From Vibrio sp. B1FLJ16 (GTDB lineage Bacteria; Pseudomonadota; Gammaproteobacteria; Enterobacterales; Vibrionaceae), in NCBI RefSeq assembly GCF_905175385.1, contig NZ_HG992749.1:1736001-1800000 (forward strand): a DNA stretch of 64,000 nucleotides, read 5' to 3'. The notes beneath the pieces are model-generated. The model had not been told where the DNA came from. It saw nothing but the letters and a program-made list of their open reading frames with translations, and made no database searches. The position numbers and the translations under genes were made by a program. Positions 43,183 through 53,686 of this stretch are shown here, piece after piece. Numbering within the stretch: the stretch's first letter is position 1; the number at the start of each line of letters is the position of its first letter.

Positions 43183-43279
43183 TCTCAGCTGAAATATCAG
43201 CGTGATTAATTTAAAAATATAACGATAAAAATTAAGCCTCCCAACTCCCCTTGGGAGGCTTTCTTCTGAGGTAATCGAT

Positions 43280-44641
43280 ATGATTAGTGTTTTTGATATC
43301 TATAAAATCGGTGTTGGACCTTCAAGCTCACACACTGTAGGCCCAATGAAAGCGGGTAAAGAGTTTATTGATGATCTGCGCGCAATGGGAAAATTGCGTG
43401 ACATCACTAAAATCACCGTTGACGTTTATGGATCACTATCACTGACAGGGAAAGGTCACCACACAGATATTGCTATCATCATGGGTCTTGCAGGTAATTC
43501 CCCTGAGAAAGTAGATATCGATTCTATCCCGGGCTTTATTGCTCGCGTAGAAGAAACTGAGCGTCTTCCTGTTGGCATGCACTGTCATACAGTATCGTTT
43601 CCGCGTGAAGGTGGAATGAACTTCCACAAAACTAACCTGGAACTTCACGAAAACGGTATGCAAATCCACGCGTGGATTGACGATGAGAAAGCCTACTCAA
43701 AAACCTACTACTCTATCGGTGGTGGCTTTATCGTTGACGAAGAAAGCTTCGGTAAAGAAGTTGAGAATCCGATTAAAGTACCTTACGAATTCACTTCAGC
43801 GGAAGAGCTACTAAGTCAGTGTCGCGAAAGTGGTCTGTCTATTAGTACGTTGGTAATGAAGAACGAAAAAGCGCTTCATTCTGACGAAGAAACTCGCACG
43901 TACTTTGCGAATATCTGGCGCACAATGCGTGAGTGTATGGATCGCGGTATGAATGAAGAAGGTATCCTGCCAGGTCCGCTACGTGTACCTCGCCGCGCAG
44001 CTGCACTTCGTCAACAACTGCTCACTTCAGAAAAAACCACCAATGACCCAATGTCCGTCGTTGACTGGGTAAACATGTTTGCTTTTGCAGTAAACGAAGA
44101 AAACGCAGCCGGTGGTCGTGTTGTAACTGCACCAACTAACGGCGCGTGTGGCATCATCCCTGCGGTACTGGCTTACTACGATAAGTTCATCCAAACCGTT
44201 ACTGAAAAAGACTACATCCGTTACTTTGCTGCTTCTGGTGCAATCGGCGGTCTGTACAAACGTAACGCATCTATCTCTGGCGCAGAAGTTGGCTGTCAGG
44301 GTGAAGTTGGTGTGGCATGTTCGATGGCTGCTGCTGGTCTAGCAGAATTGATGGGTGGTAGCCCAGAACAGGTTTGTATGGCGGCGGAAATCGCAATGGA
44401 GCATAACCTTGGTCTGACATGTGACCCGGTAGCTGGTCAGGTACAGGTTCCTTGTATCGAGCGTAACGGTATCGCAGCAGTGAAAGCGATCAACTCGACC
44501 CGTATGGCACTGCGTCGTTCTTCAGCTCCGACTGTATCTCTGGATAAGGTTATCGAAACCATGCTAGAGACTGGTAAGGACATGAACGCGAAGTACCGCG
44601 AAACCTCTCAAGGTGGACTGGCAATTAAAGTTATCTGCTAG
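43280..44641 (+). CDS. sdaA: L-serine ammonia-lyase SdaA
   Basis: SdaA converts L-serine to pyruvate and ammonia with an oxygen-sensitive [4Fe-4S] cluster. The 453-residue single-chain enzyme begins [26 protein letters not shown] (family start, SSSHTVGPM) and carries the alpha domain with [34 protein letters not shown] and [21 protein letters not shown], in which cysteines of the cluster are found. The end [11 protein letters not shown] matches. Downstream of sdaC; a strong terminator follows. Confidence 0.95.
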   Translation: MISVFDIYKIGVGPSSSHTVGPMKAGKEFIDDLRAMGKLRDITKITVDVYGSLSLTGKGHHTDIAIIMGLAGNSPEKVDIDSIPGFIARVEETERLPVGMHCHTVSFPREGGMNFHKTNLELHENGMQIHAWIDDEKAYSKTYYSIGGGFIVDEESFGKEVENPIKVPYEFTSAEELLSQCRESGLSISTLVMKNEKALHSDEETRTYFANIWRTMRECMDRGMNEEGILPGPLRVPRRAAALRQQLLTSEKTTNDPMSVVDWVNMFAFAVNEENAAGGRVVTAPTNGACGIIPAVLAYYDKFIQTVTEKDYIRYFAASGAIGGLYKRNASISGAEVGCQGEVGVACSMAAAGLAELMGGSPEQVCMAAEIAMEHNLGLTCDPVAGQVQVPCIERNGIAAVKAINSTRMALRRSSAPTVSLDKVIETMLETGKDMNAKYRETSQGGLAIKVIC

Positions 44642-44664
44642 CCCTAACCCCTACTCTCTTTTAT

Positions 44665-44695
44665 CAAGCCCGAACAATTTGTTTGGGCTTTTTTG
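44665..44695 (+). terminator. Rho-independent terminator after sdaA
   Basis: AAGCCCGAACA-at-TTGTTTGGGCTT with a T-run (TTTTTT) lies 24 bases after the sdaA stop. Confidence 0.88.
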
Positions 44696-44831
44696 TTGGA
44701 CGAACGGCCGCCTAAGTCATTTTCACGGTTACAGATACAACAAAGACAAGCACGAGGCTTGCCTTTGTTTAATACCAACCCAGATAAGTAAGTGCTCTGC
44801 TTATTAAGATTGGTAAAAGTGTTCACCGCGA

Positions 44832-45194
44832 TTACTCGCCTTTATAGATACAACCCGCGGTACAGGTCTCTTTAATCTCAACTTTGCTTAGCAACGGAAG
44901 GCTTGGTTTGAGTTGCTGCCAAATCCACTTTGCTAGCACTTCGCTAGTCGGGTTCTCTAAACCTTCAATATCGTTTAAGTAGTAGTGGTCTAAACGATCG
45001 TAAATTGGTTTAAAAGCGGCTTTGATTTCTGCAAAGTCCACAACCCAACCCGTATGCGGGTCTACCTCACCTTCTACATAAAGACGAACAAGGAAAGAGT
45101 GTCCGTGCAAACGCCCACATTTATGCCCTTCAGGTACATGTGGCAGGTGGTGTGCCGCTTCGAACATAAACTCTTTGTACAACTCTGTTTTCAT
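44832..45194 (-). CDS. queD: 6-carboxy-5,6,7,8-tetrahydropterin synthase QueD
   Basis: QueD makes 6-carboxytetrahydropterin from dihydroneopterin triphosphate in queuosine synthesis. The 120-residue protein has the zinc histidines in [24 protein letters not shown], the catalytic Cys in the same stretch, and the second half with [25 protein letters not shown] and the Glu in [14 protein letters not shown]. The length is typical. It is a single gene, convergent with sdaA. Confidence 0.93.
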   Translation of the reverse strand: MKTELYKEFMFEAAHHLPHVPEGHKCGRLHGHSFLVRLYVEGEVDPHTGWVVDFAEIKAAFKPIYDRLDHYYLNDIEGLENPTSEVLAKWIWQQLKPSLPLLSKVEIKETCTAGCIYKGE

Positions 45195-45478
45195 CTTGAT
45201 TCTCAGGCTTTAAAAAAGACCCGACATACTAAGGAAATCGCAGCCAAGAGACAAGCATTAGTTCCCCCGATTGAGCCATAAACCCTTTGCATTTTTCACC
45301 GCCCGCGGCTTGCGCCGTCAAACTTTTGTCATCCGCCAATTATTTGATTACATGATACTCACATCACAATTACATATCCACAACATGAGTGTGGTCACAG
45401 TCATTGATCTGGTTAATCGCAAACCCGTGTTATCAACATTAATATTGTGCGGTTTATTCCAATTACACTAATAAAAAT

Positions 45479-47104
45479 ATGCGCTCTACAATTACTTTTA
45501 AGCTTCTGCTCGCACTTACTGTTGTATTCGGCTGTGTACTCGCTGTTTCGACTGCCTATCAACACTACCAACAAAAAACTCTAATCAATGATGTTCTAAG
45601 TGAACAGCTACATGATAAAGCAAGTAACTATTTTGATAGTCTTAACATGATGATGTTAACTGGCACAATGGCACAGAAAGATACTCTCCGTGAAAAAGCA
45701 CTTGCTCAGGAAGGTATAGAGCAAGTCAGGGTGCTTCGTGCAGACGCGGTAAAGAAACTGTACGGTGAAGGCGGTTCTGATCAGCAACCGGTGGATGAAA
45801 TCGATCACCGTGCTCTAAACGGTGAACTGGTTATTGAACCCATCGAAGCAGACTGGGGACAAGGCATTGTCGTCGCGCTCCCAATGAAATCAAGTAACAA
45901 TTATCGCGGCACCAACTGTGTTGCCTGCCATATGGCACCTGAAGGAGAAGTACTCGGTGCAATTCGTCTGGAGTACAACACCAACCACGTTGACTCAATG
46001 ATCAATAAGCAAGCCTTGTTCGCTATAGGTATTATGTCTGCTATCGCGCTGATTGGTTTTTTAATCACGGTAGGCCTGATCCGAAAAATTATCGTACGCC
46101 CAATTCAGCAAACCTCACGCTTTATGTCGAACGTCAGTGCAAGCAAAAACCTTTCTCACCGCCTGAAACAAACACAGAACGACGAAGTCGGCCAACTCTC
46201 AACGTCGATTAACTCTTTTATGGATACCGTAGTGGAGAGCCTGGAAAGAGTACAAGAAACCGCACACTCTGTTTCAGGCTCGGCCGGTCGTCTGACTGAA
46301 GTAGCGCACTCTACTGATCAGGCTGCCAACAACCAGCAAAGCGAAACCAGTGAAGTTCAAAACAACATCGCCGACATGCTGCAGCAGCAAGGTGTTGTTG
46401 AGCACGCTACGATTGATGCGACCACTTTGGTGAACCATACCGTAGAAGTCGCCACACACAGTGCCGATCAGGCTCACAATGTGAGTGAAGATATTAAGAA
46501 TTTAGTCAGTGATATCGATCAGGTACGTGAAAAGATTAACTCGCTAAACCAAAGTACGAACGAAGTTTCTTCTATTCTCAGCGTAATTAAAGGCATTGCG
46601 GAACAAACTAATCTGTTGGCTCTAAATGCAGCAATTGAAGCCGCCCGTGCCGGCGACCAAGGCCGTGGATTCGCCGTTGTAGCTGAAGAAGTGCGCAATC
46701 TAGCTTCTCGCACTGCAGAGGCAACCAATAGCATCGAAACTATCATTTCTCACTTTCAGCAAAGTAGCGAAGCATCACTTGCCTCTGTGGATCAGGTTTG
46801 TCAGTTTGCCCACCAACGCTCTGTTGATGTTGAAGCACTATCTGGGACAATGAGAAATGTGGTCGGTGAAATGTCTCAGGTTCTCAAGCATGCGGAAAGC
46901 ATTCAACATCAAACCCAGGCGACGTCAGATGTAAGTAAGCATATTCAATCTAAAATAGACGTAATCACTCTCCATGCGAATGATACCTCTCAGTCAGCTG
47001 CTCACACGCGAGATATTAGCGTGGACTTAGAATCACTTTCGGAGCGTTTAGAGCATTTACTTAACCAATTCACTCTTTCAGAACAACAAACGAAGGCGAA
47101 ATAA
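45479..47104 (+). CDS. Methyl-accepting chemotaxis protein with a periplasmic haem c motif
   Basis: A 541-residue chemoreceptor. Membrane helix at 9-28, a periplasmic domain of about 145 residues, a second membrane helix at about 178-203, HAMP, and a signalling domain with the conserved hairpin text [37 protein letters not shown]. The periplasmic domain contains [11 protein letters not shown], with C147-V-A-C150-H151, a CxxCH haem c attachment motif. A receptor with a covalent haem could sense redox, oxygen or nitric oxide. The ligand and haem occupancy are inference. Start: ATG 45479. Confidence 0.9.
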   Translation: MRSTITFKLLLALTVVFGCVLAVSTAYQHYQQKTLINDVLSEQLHDKASNYFDSLNMMMLTGTMAQKDTLREKALAQEGIEQVRVLRADAVKKLYGEGGSDQQPVDEIDHRALNGELVIEPIEADWGQGIVVALPMKSSNNYRGTNCVACHMAPEGEVLGAIRLEYNTNHVDSMINKQALFAIGIMSAIALIGFLITVGLIRKIIVRPIQQTSRFMSNVSASKNLSHRLKQTQNDEVGQLSTSINSFMDTVVESLERVQETAHSVSGSAGRLTEVAHSTDQAANNQQSETSEVQNNIADMLQQQGVVEHATIDATTLVNHTVEVATHSADQAHNVSEDIKNLVSDIDQVREKINSLNQSTNEVSSILSVIKGIAEQTNLLALNAAIEAARAGDQGRGFAVVAEEVRNLASRTAEATNSIETIISHFQQSSEASLASVDQVCQFAHQRSVDVEALSGTMRNVVGEMSQVLKHAESIQHQTQATSDVSKHIQSKIDVITLHANDTSQSAAHTRDISVDLESLSERLEHLLNQFTLSEQQTKAK

Positions 47105-47291
47105 GCCTTTTCTGACGTTTAAAGTGAATATAAAGGTTGAAGCTGACGAATTGACAGGTAATATGTCTCGTTGAATCTGTGAAATTCTACCCAACTCAGT
47201 GCTTTGCCTGTTTTTTAAACAAAAACATGATTAAACAAGGGCTTTAGTAGCATTGAGTTGAATTTATACCTCTATGGAGAATATTGAAAAC

Positions 47292-48692
47292 ATGACTTAC
47301 GCGCCTGTATCAGACGTTTTGAAAGGTCAGCTAGCAGTAGACAGTGAAGTTACTGTTCGTGGCTGGATCCGTTCACGTCGTGATTCCAAAGCTGGAATCT
47401 CTTTCCTTGCCATTTATGACGGCTCTTGTTTCGACCCGATTCAGGCCGTGGTCCCAAGTAATCTTAATAATTACGAAGACGAAGTGCTAAAGCTAACAAC
47501 CGGCTGCTCTGTTGAAGTAACTGGTAAGATTGTTGAGTCTCCTGCAAAAGGCCAAGACTTTGAGCTAGCAGCAACTGACGTTAAAGTTGTTGGCTGGGTT
47601 GAAGATGCTGAAACTTACCCGATGGCGAAAACTCGTCACTCAATCGAGTACCTACGTGAAGTAGCGCACCTTCGTCCACGTACTAACGTGATTGGCGCTG
47701 TTGCTCGCGTTCGTAACTGTTTATCTCAAGCAATTCACCGTTTCTACCACGAGCAAGGTTACTTCTGGGTATCTGCTCCGCTAATCACAGCTTCTGACGC
47801 TGAAGGTGCTGGTGAAATGTTCCGCGTTTCTACGTTGGACATGGAAAACCTGCCTCGCACAGACGCAGGCAAAGTGGACTACAACGAAGACTTCTTCGGC
47901 AAAGAAACATTCCTGACGGTATCTGGCCAGCTTAACGCGGAAGCTTACGCTTGTGCACTAAGCAAAGTTTACACATTCGGCCCTACTTTCCGTGCTGAAA
48001 ACTCAAACACAAGCCGCCACTTAGCTGAGTTCTGGATGGTTGAGCCTGAAGTTGCGTTTGCTGAGCTAGACGATGTAGCAAAACTTGCTGAAGACATGCT
48101 TAAGTACGTGTTTAAAGCTGTACTGGAAGAGCGTCGTGATGACCTTGAATTCTTCGCACAACGTATCGACAAAGAAGCAGTAACTCGTCTTGAGCAGTTC
48201 GTTTCTTCTGACTTTGCGCAGGTAGACTACACAGACGCAATCCAAATCCTTCTGGATTCTGGTCGTGAGTTCGAATTCCCTGTTGAGTGGGGTATCGATA
48301 TGTCTTCTGAGCATGAGCGTTACCTGGCTGAAGAGCACTTCAAAGCACCAGTAATCGTGAAGAACTACCCGAAAGACATCAAAGCATTCTACATGCGTAT
48401 GAACGACGATGGTAAGACTGTTGCGGCAATGGACGTTCTGGCACCTGGTATCGGCGAAATCATCGGTGGTTCTCAGCGTGAAGAACGTCTGGACGTTCTT
48501 GATTCACGTATGCGTGATATGGGTATCGATCCTGAGCACATGAGCTGGTACCGCGACCTACGCCGTTACGGCACAGTGCCACACGCTGGTTTCGGTCTGG
48601 GCTTCGAGCGCCTGGTTTCTTACGTAACAGGCATGGGCAACGTTCGTGACGTGATCCCATTCCCACGTACTCCTCGCTCAGCGAACTTCTAA
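47292..48692 (+). CDS. asnS: Asparaginyl-tRNA synthetase
   Basis: AsnS attaches asparagine to its tRNA. From ATG 47292 the protein has 466 residues, the same length as E. coli AsnS; the frame starting at 47274 adds six codons and the GGAGA at 47276-47280 is better placed for 47292. The amino-terminal OB-fold ([20 protein letters not shown]) is followed by class II motif 2 ([23 protein letters not shown]) and motif 3 ([16 protein letters not shown]). The length and motifs are complete. Confidence 0.96.
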   Translation: MTYAPVSDVLKGQLAVDSEVTVRGWIRSRRDSKAGISFLAIYDGSCFDPIQAVVPSNLNNYEDEVLKLTTGCSVEVTGKIVESPAKGQDFELAATDVKVVGWVEDAETYPMAKTRHSIEYLREVAHLRPRTNVIGAVARVRNCLSQAIHRFYHEQGYFWVSAPLITASDAEGAGEMFRVSTLDMENLPRTDAGKVDYNEDFFGKETFLTVSGQLNAEAYACALSKVYTFGPTFRAENSNTSRHLAEFWMVEPEVAFAELDDVAKLAEDMLKYVFKAVLEERRDDLEFFAQRIDKEAVTRLEQFVSSDFAQVDYTDAIQILLDSGREFEFPVEWGIDMSSEHERYLAEEHFKAPVIVKNYPKDIKAFYMRMNDDGKTVAAMDVLAPGIGEIIGGSQREERLDVLDSRMRDMGIDPEHMSWYRDLRRYGTVPHAGFGLGFERLVSYVTGMGNVRDVIPFPRTPRSANF

Positions 48693-48730
48693 TCACACAT
48701 TAGTGATAAAGAAGTAAGTGATACAAATAG

Positions 48731-48763
48731 CAAAAGGCCTCCCTAGTGGAGGCCTTTTATTTT
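48731..48763. terminator. Bidirectional terminator after asnS
   Basis: AAAAGGCCTCC-ctagt-GGAGGCCTTTT with T-rich flank, 38 bases after the asnS stop; it also lies after the convergent small gene at 48778. Confidence 0.88.
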
Positions 48764-48777
48764 GTCTGCGTGTTGAT

Positions 48778-48993
48778 CTATTCTTCCTGGTCAGCTTTCT
48801 GCGCGTATTTCACACCGACAAAACAGAGGCCAAATATCACGAACGGAATCACCGCAGCGGTGTATTCCACCCAGGCGTAATGAGCAAAAGATTTCGATAA
48901 AATCAGGTGAGCGAACACTAACAAAAATGCGCTAAATATCGCCACCACGATCAGCTTTAACTCATCCTTTACCAACTGTTTTTTCATCATCAC
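48778..48993 (-). CDS. Small two-helix membrane protein, 71 residues
   Basis: The protein has two hydrophobic segments (LKLIVVAIFSAFLLVFAHLIL, about 12-32, and YTAAVIPFVIFGLCFVGVKY, about 43-63) and a charged amino end (MMMKKQLVKDE). No family was recognised. It is convergent with asnS, with the shared terminator between them. Start: ATG 48993 (or 48990, 48987) with AGGAGT upstream. Confidence 0.68.
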   Translation of the reverse strand: MMMKKQLVKDELKLIVVAIFSAFLLVFAHLILSKSFAHYAWVEYTAAVIPFVIFGLCFVGVKYAQKADQEE

Positions 48994-49073
48994 TCCTAGC
49001 CAGGAAATTGTTATTGCAGTGATTTAACCACACTCTAAGCCAAACGAACTGATACAGTTTTGATGAAAAACAG

Positions 49074-50471
49074 CTAAACAGCTGTCAGCAACTCACCAAT
49101 TTTCTTAATGGCACTTTCTATATCTTTATCAACTGACATCGAGGTATTGAGTCTCAGGTAGTTACTATAATCTGCACCCGTAGAAAACAGATTCCCGTAC
49201 GCAACCGTTATTTGCTGTGATAATAAAGCCTGATAAGTTGCCTTACTGTCAACGCCATCAGGTAGCTTCACCCATAAAAAATAGCCACCTTCAGGGATCG
49301 AATATTGCACTTGTTTGGGAAAATACTGTTCTAATAGTTCGATAAATCTACTTTGACGCTGCTTCATGACTTTACGTAACTTTCGCAAGTGATTATCGTA
49401 GCTGTCATTTTGCAGGTAATGTGCAATACCCTGCTGAATTGGCGCGCTTCCGGATAAAGTAGAGACAAGTTGAAGCTTTTGAATTTGCTCATTAAAGCGC
49501 TTGTTCACTACCCACCCTAACCTGTATCCCGGGCAAAGACTCTTTGATAATGAAGCACAATGAAGTACACGTTCCTGTTTATCGAAGCTTTTCAAAGACG
49601 CGGGCTTATTTTCAGAAAAATAGAGCTCTGAATACACATCATCTTCGATTATGAACACGTCGTGCTCATCGGCTAATCTGACTACATGCTTCTTTTGTTC
49701 ATCAGAAAGCGAAATACCAGTAGGGTTCTGAAAGTTGGTCATCAACCAACAAGCCCGAACGTTATGATTGCTAAATGCCGCCTCTAATTTTTCTAGGCCA
49801 TGCCCTTTCTGAGCATCAACAGGGACCTCTATTACCTTCAGTCCGAGACGTTCGATGGCCTGCAAAGCGCCGTAGAAAGCTGGCGATTCCATAACGACCG
49901 TATCTCCCGCTCGGGTAACCGCTTGCAAACTCAGATTAAGCGCCTCTAATGCCCCGGATGTAATCACAATATCATCATGTGAAGTCGATATACCTTGCTG
50001 TATGTAACGCTGGGCTATGAGCCGGCGTAATGACTCACTGCCTGGGGGCAAGTTATCAAGCAGGCTTTCCGGTGCCATCTTACGTCCGGAACTAGCGAGG
50101 TTGCGATTAAGCGCTTCTAACGGGAACAGAGTAGGATCAGGAAAAGCAGAGCCTAACCGAACAGCATTGGGCAATCCTTGCTGTTTGAGATACGTATACA
50201 ATTCATCATTAATATTAGAATGAGCGACATTTTTTGTTGCACAGGTTGGCTCTAGGCGTTCTAACTCTGCGGTAACATAATAGCCAGATTGAGGCTTGGC
50301 CATTACCCATCCTTGGGCTTCCAGCAACTGGTAGGCCTGCAAAACTGTACCTGAGCTTACTAAATGACTGCGGCTAGTGGCACGCACAGAGGGCAGTTTC
50401 TCCCCCGCCCTCCAGGTATTCTGCTGAATCTGGCTCTTAAATAGCTCTGCTAATTGACGGTATCGGTTCAT
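49074..50471 (-). CDS. MocR/PdxR-type regulator: GntR DNA-binding domain fused to aminotransferase fold
   Basis: A 465-residue protein. Residues 1-70 form a GntR winged helix (RYRQLAELFKSQIQQNTWRAGEKLPSVRATSRSH); the rest is a type I aminotransferase fold with the PLP lysine in HCASLSKSLCPGYRLGWV and the domain segments FQNPTGISLSDEQKK. MocR proteins bind PLP and regulate a neighbouring gene, often for B6 or amino-acid metabolism. The divergent neighbour at 50646 may be its target, but this is a guess. Start: ATG 50471. Confidence 0.88.
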   Translation of the reverse strand: MNRYRQLAELFKSQIQQNTWRAGEKLPSVRATSRSHLVSSGTVLQAYQLLEAQGWVMAKPQSGYYVTAELERLEPTCATKNVAHSNINDELYTYLKQQGLPNAVRLGSAFPDPTLFPLEALNRNLASSGRKMAPESLLDNLPPGSESLRRLIAQRYIQQGISTSHDDIVITSGALEALNLSLQAVTRAGDTVVMESPAFYGALQAIERLGLKVIEVPVDAQKGHGLEKLEAAFSNHNVRACWLMTNFQNPTGISLSDEQKKHVVRLADEHDVFIIEDDVYSELYFSENKPASLKSFDKQERVLHCASLSKSLCPGYRLGWVVNKRFNEQIQKLQLVSTLSGSAPIQQGIAHYLQNDSYDNHLRKLRKVMKQRQSRFIELLEQYFPKQVQYSIPEGGYFLWVKLPDGVDSKATYQALLSQQITVAYGNLFSTGADYSNYLRLNTSMSVDKDIESAIKKIGELLTAV

Positions 50472-50645
50472 CTATCTCTCACTCCACATTCGAGTGCACC
50501 TTAGCATACTTCGCGCCGACATACTGATATCGTGCGTCTCGTTCTTGCAAGGTAATTACTCAAACTTGGTACTACAAATTCCCGATCCTAAATACAAAAT
50601 TATGTTCCATACTTTCAAGGGAATGACAATTTTTTGGAGGAAGTC

Positions 50646-50897
50646 ATGAAAGTGTTTACCATGGATGACCTCTCTTACAGAGGTGCACATAAAGGCGTTC
50701 ATAGCTGGGATCATCCCGGAGCCACTAATCCTTATTACTGGCACCCCGATTGGCTCCATATAGCTGAAGACGCAATGGGCGTACACAAAACAGCGGATCT
50801 CGTCGTGCCTCCGGGTGAAGAAGCGACAAAAGAACACGCTGAAGAGGCAATTGTTAAACACCTTAATGAAGAAGGTGCTGACGAAGAAGAAAAGTAA
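50646..50897 (+). CDS. Small acidic histidine-rich hypothetical protein, 83 residues
   Basis: The start is ATG 50646 with TTGGAGGA upstream. The amino-terminal half is rich in His and Trp (YRGAHKGVHSWDHPGATN then WHPDWLHIAED) and the carboxyl half is acidic and helical (EHAEEAIVKHLNEEGADEEE). No family was recognised. The many histidines could bind a metal. It is divergent from the MocR-type regulator (174 bases apart), so it may be the gene that this regulator controls. Confidence 0.65.
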   Translation: MKVFTMDDLSYRGAHKGVHSWDHPGATNPYYWHPDWLHIAEDAMGVHKTADLVVPPGEEATKEHAEEAIVKHLNEEGADEEEK

Positions 50898-51589
50898 GAC
50901 TAGCTGACAGATCAAAAGTATTTTCTGTGCATCGTTGTCGACGAACTAGTGTCTCAACTCGATGATTAGCTATGCTATTTGCATTGAGTCCGCAATCTGA
51001 GTAAGTGATGATGGTGCACCCCTCCACTCGGTACAACGAATGTCGTTGTTCTGTACGACTGTAGCCTGTTAAGTTTGGTAAGTTCCAGCCCCCCTCTATT
51101 TAACCTTATCCATTATCACATCCGATATATTAATGTAGAAAATGAACCATCAGCTCGGATATTTAACCCAATGCATGTAAACCTGAAAAATACAGCATTA
51201 ACTGGTTATTAAGATGAATAAGAAATGAAGATTGATTGCATCTTTATTTGATGTTCCGGTGTCAATTCCTATACCGCCATTTGTATAGAGCCAACAATGG
51301 CTATTTGTTAAATCAGGACAAAAAATTTGTGAGCTTTTTGTAACAACAACGCTTAACCTAGCCCACAAAGAAAACGATTGCATTAGATGGGTAATTTAAC
51401 GCCAATTCGAGATAAAGCGCGCGTCGAACTGTCTTTATCAGCTATGTTTGCATAGTAAAAGTCTGGCTTATCGTAGATTTCAATTTCAAATCGCATCTTT
51501 TTTAAGTTTTCTTAACACTAAGTGTTGTAACAAGTAATGCTGAAAGGTATAAATACGAGCACACCCTTCGATTAACATGGATGAAGATT
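50898..51589. other. Long non-coding region upstream of aspC
   Basis: About 690 bases without a convincing gene. It contains an inverted repeat ACAACGA-atg-TCGTTGT (51033-51049), and pyrimidine- or AT-rich stretches closer to aspC. Possible contents are a long aspC leader, a small RNA or just spacer; nothing specific could be recognised. Confidence 0.4.
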
Positions 51590-52780
51590 ATGTTTGAAAA
51601 AGTAGTAGCCGCTCCGGCCGACCCTATTCTTGGTCTTACTGAAGAATTTAAAAAAGATACTCGCTCAGAAAAAATCAACCTTGGCGTAGGTATTTACAAG
51701 AACGAACAAGGCGAAACCCCTGTTCTTGCAACAGTAAAGAAAGCTGAAGCAGCTCTGATTGAAACTGAAAAAACCAAATCTTACCTAACTATCGAAGGGA
51801 CAGCGGAATACGCTCTGGCAGTACAAAAACTGCTATTCGGTGATAACGCAGAAGTTGTTACAGGCAAGCGTGCTAAAACAGCTCAAGCTCCTGGTGGTAC
51901 AGGTGCATTGCGTGTAGCAGGCGAGTTCATTAAGCGTCAGCTAGGCGATGTAAAAATCTGGATCAGTAACCCGACTTGGGCAAACCATAACGGTGTTTTC
52001 ACTGCTGCTGGTATCGAAACAGCACAATACAGCTACTACAATGCTGAAACTAAAGATAAAGACTTCGATGCAATGCTTAGCGACCTTCAAGCTGCATCAG
52101 AAGGTGATATTGTTCTTCTTCACGGCTGCTGTCACAACCCGACGGGTATTGATCCAACAGCAGATGAGTGGGAAACACTGGCTAAGCTAGTTGCAGAGAA
52201 AAAACTACTGCCGCTATTTGATTTCGCTTACCAAGGTTTCGCGAAAGGGGTTGAGGAAGATGCTGCGGGTCTGCGTACTTTTGCTAAATACAACAAAGAA
52301 ATCCTTGTTGCTAGCTCGTTCTCTAAAAACTTTGGTTTGTACAACGAGCGTGTAGGAGCTTTCACTCTTGTTGCTGAAACTGAAGAAGTTGCAACAACAG
52401 CGTTCTCGCAAGTTAAAGCGATCATCCGCTCTATCTACTCTAACCCACCAGCTCACGGTAGCGCAGTGGTTACACACATCCTGAACAACGCTGAGCTTCG
52501 CGCAGAGTGGGAAGCGGAAGTCGCAGAAATGCGTGACCGCATCCAGGAGATGCGTGAGTTGTTTGTGGCGACACTGAAAGAGGAAGGCGTAGACGCAGAC
52601 TTCAGCTTCATCGAACGTCAAAACGGCATGTTCTCGTTCTCTGGTCTGTCTAAAGAGCAGGTAAACCGTCTGAAAGAAGAGTTCGCTATTTACATCGTAG
52701 GCTCAGGCCGAATCAGTGTGGCTGGTATGACTAAGTCAAACATGGGCCCTCTATGTAAAGGCATTGCAGCGGTTCTTTAG
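51590..52780 (+). CDS. aspC: Aspartate aminotransferase AspC
   Basis: A 396-residue PLP enzyme that exchanges the amino groups of aspartate/oxaloacetate and glutamate/2-oxoglutarate and often also acts on aromatic amino acids. The start [16 protein letters not shown] matches AspC; the PLP lysine is Lys246 in [17 protein letters not shown], with HGCCHNPTG and the terminal SGRISVAGM. Start: ATG 51590; codons upstream to 51581 are in frame but not conserved. It is preceded by about 690 non-coding bases and followed by a terminator. Confidence 0.93.
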   Translation: MFEKVVAAPADPILGLTEEFKKDTRSEKINLGVGIYKNEQGETPVLATVKKAEAALIETEKTKSYLTIEGTAEYALAVQKLLFGDNAEVVTGKRAKTAQAPGGTGALRVAGEFIKRQLGDVKIWISNPTWANHNGVFTAAGIETAQYSYYNAETKDKDFDAMLSDLQAASEGDIVLLHGCCHNPTGIDPTADEWETLAKLVAEKKLLPLFDFAYQGFAKGVEEDAAGLRTFAKYNKEILVASSFSKNFGLYNERVGAFTLVAETEEVATTAFSQVKAIIRSIYSNPPAHGSAVVTHILNNAELRAEWEAEVAEMRDRIQEMRELFVATLKEEGVDADFSFIERQNGMFSFSGLSKEQVNRLKEEFAIYIVGSGRISVAGMTKSNMGPLCKGIAAVL

Positions 52781-52799
52781 TCTGTAGCCCCACATTAAG

Positions 52800-52829
52800 A
52801 AAAAGGTCAGCACTCGCTGACCTTTTTTG
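52800..52829 (+). terminator. Terminator after aspC
   Basis: AAAAAGGTCAGC-actc-GCTGACCTTTTTT is a perfect stem with T-run, 20 bases after the aspC stop; it also serves the convergent gene at 52853. Confidence 0.88.
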
Positions 52830-52852
52830 TTTTTTCGCTGATGTTCGCACGC

Positions 52853-53494
52853 TTAGTAAAGAAACTTGAGACTCAAACCAACCTCGTTGATGTAATCTGA
52901 GCTTGCTCCCGCATAATCGGTATCTCGATACTGGTAGTAAAGCCCCGTACCTATAACGTCATGCCATTGGTAGTTGAAACCGACGGTTATTTTGTTTTCA
53001 TCAACAATATCACTGCGGTTGGCTTCGGCCTCAGCAGTTACAATAAAGTTTTCGCGTAGCAGGTAACTCGCGCCAATAACAGCAGCATGAATAAAATCGG
53101 TGTCTGATACCAGGGCTTTATCTGTGTCGTTATCGGTCGCTTTTGCTTTTATCGCACCTAATCGATACAGGCCGTATATATCAAATTGTGGTGCCAAGCC
53201 GTAGCGGTAACCACCACCAAATGTTAAGCGGTCGATTCGCAGAGTGTAAGTGTCAGGATGAAAAAATTGCGCCGTATAATCAAAGTTAAATAGCCAGTTA
53301 TTCGTATACAGATAGTTACCACCTAAAACCATGGTTGTAACGTTAGAATTCTCTAACCACTCTTTGTCTGTTGTGCCAGCACCAATGTTCAGATGAATGT
53401 GCTCATACCCAAATCTCTCAGCCTGTTCCAATTCAGAAGCACTGCTTAAGGCAGGAGCAGCTAACAGTGAAACAAGTAATAAACTTCTCAACAT
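52853..53494 (-). CDS. Outer membrane beta-barrel protein
   Basis: A 213-residue protein with a Sec signal peptide (LLLVSLLAAPALSSAS, cleavage about residue 20) and a body of alternating strands with many aromatic residues (NYLYTNNWLFNFDYTAQF, RLTFGGGYRYGLAPQFDIYGLYRLG, FNYQWHDVIGTGLYYQYR) ending EVGLSLKFLY, a carboxyl aromatic residue typical of outer membrane barrels. About eight strands. No specific family was recognised. Start: ATG 53494 with AAAGGAT upstream. Confidence 0.78.
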   Translation of the reverse strand: MLRSLLLVSLLAAPALSSASELEQAERFGYEHIHLNIGAGTTDKEWLENSNVTTMVLGGNYLYTNNWLFNFDYTAQFFHPDTYTLRIDRLTFGGGYRYGLAPQFDIYGLYRLGAIKAKATDNDTDKALVSDTDFIHAAVIGASYLLRENFIVTAEAEANRSDIVDENKITVGFNYQWHDVIGTGLYYQYRDTDYAGASSDYINEVGLSLKFLY

Positions 53495-53686
53495 TCGATA
53501 TCCTTTCTGAGAGTTATTAAAAACTCTGTACCCACTAGATTAATTCGATATTAGACGAATGGCATTGCTCTGTCGTGCCAGATGTCAGAATCTTATGATT
53601 AATACCCCAAAACAGCAATCGAGTAAGACTCTGTTTTAAAACTAAGTTAAGATTACTTTATTACCTGAAAATCAAAAGGCAACCAG

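Noticed and set aside
44642..44831. Short frames between sdaA and queD
   Set aside because: They overlap the terminator stem and have no start site or motif.
45271..45471. A 66-residue frame upstream of the haem chemoreceptor
   Set aside because: No ribosome binding site or recognised motif was seen; it lies in the likely promoter region.
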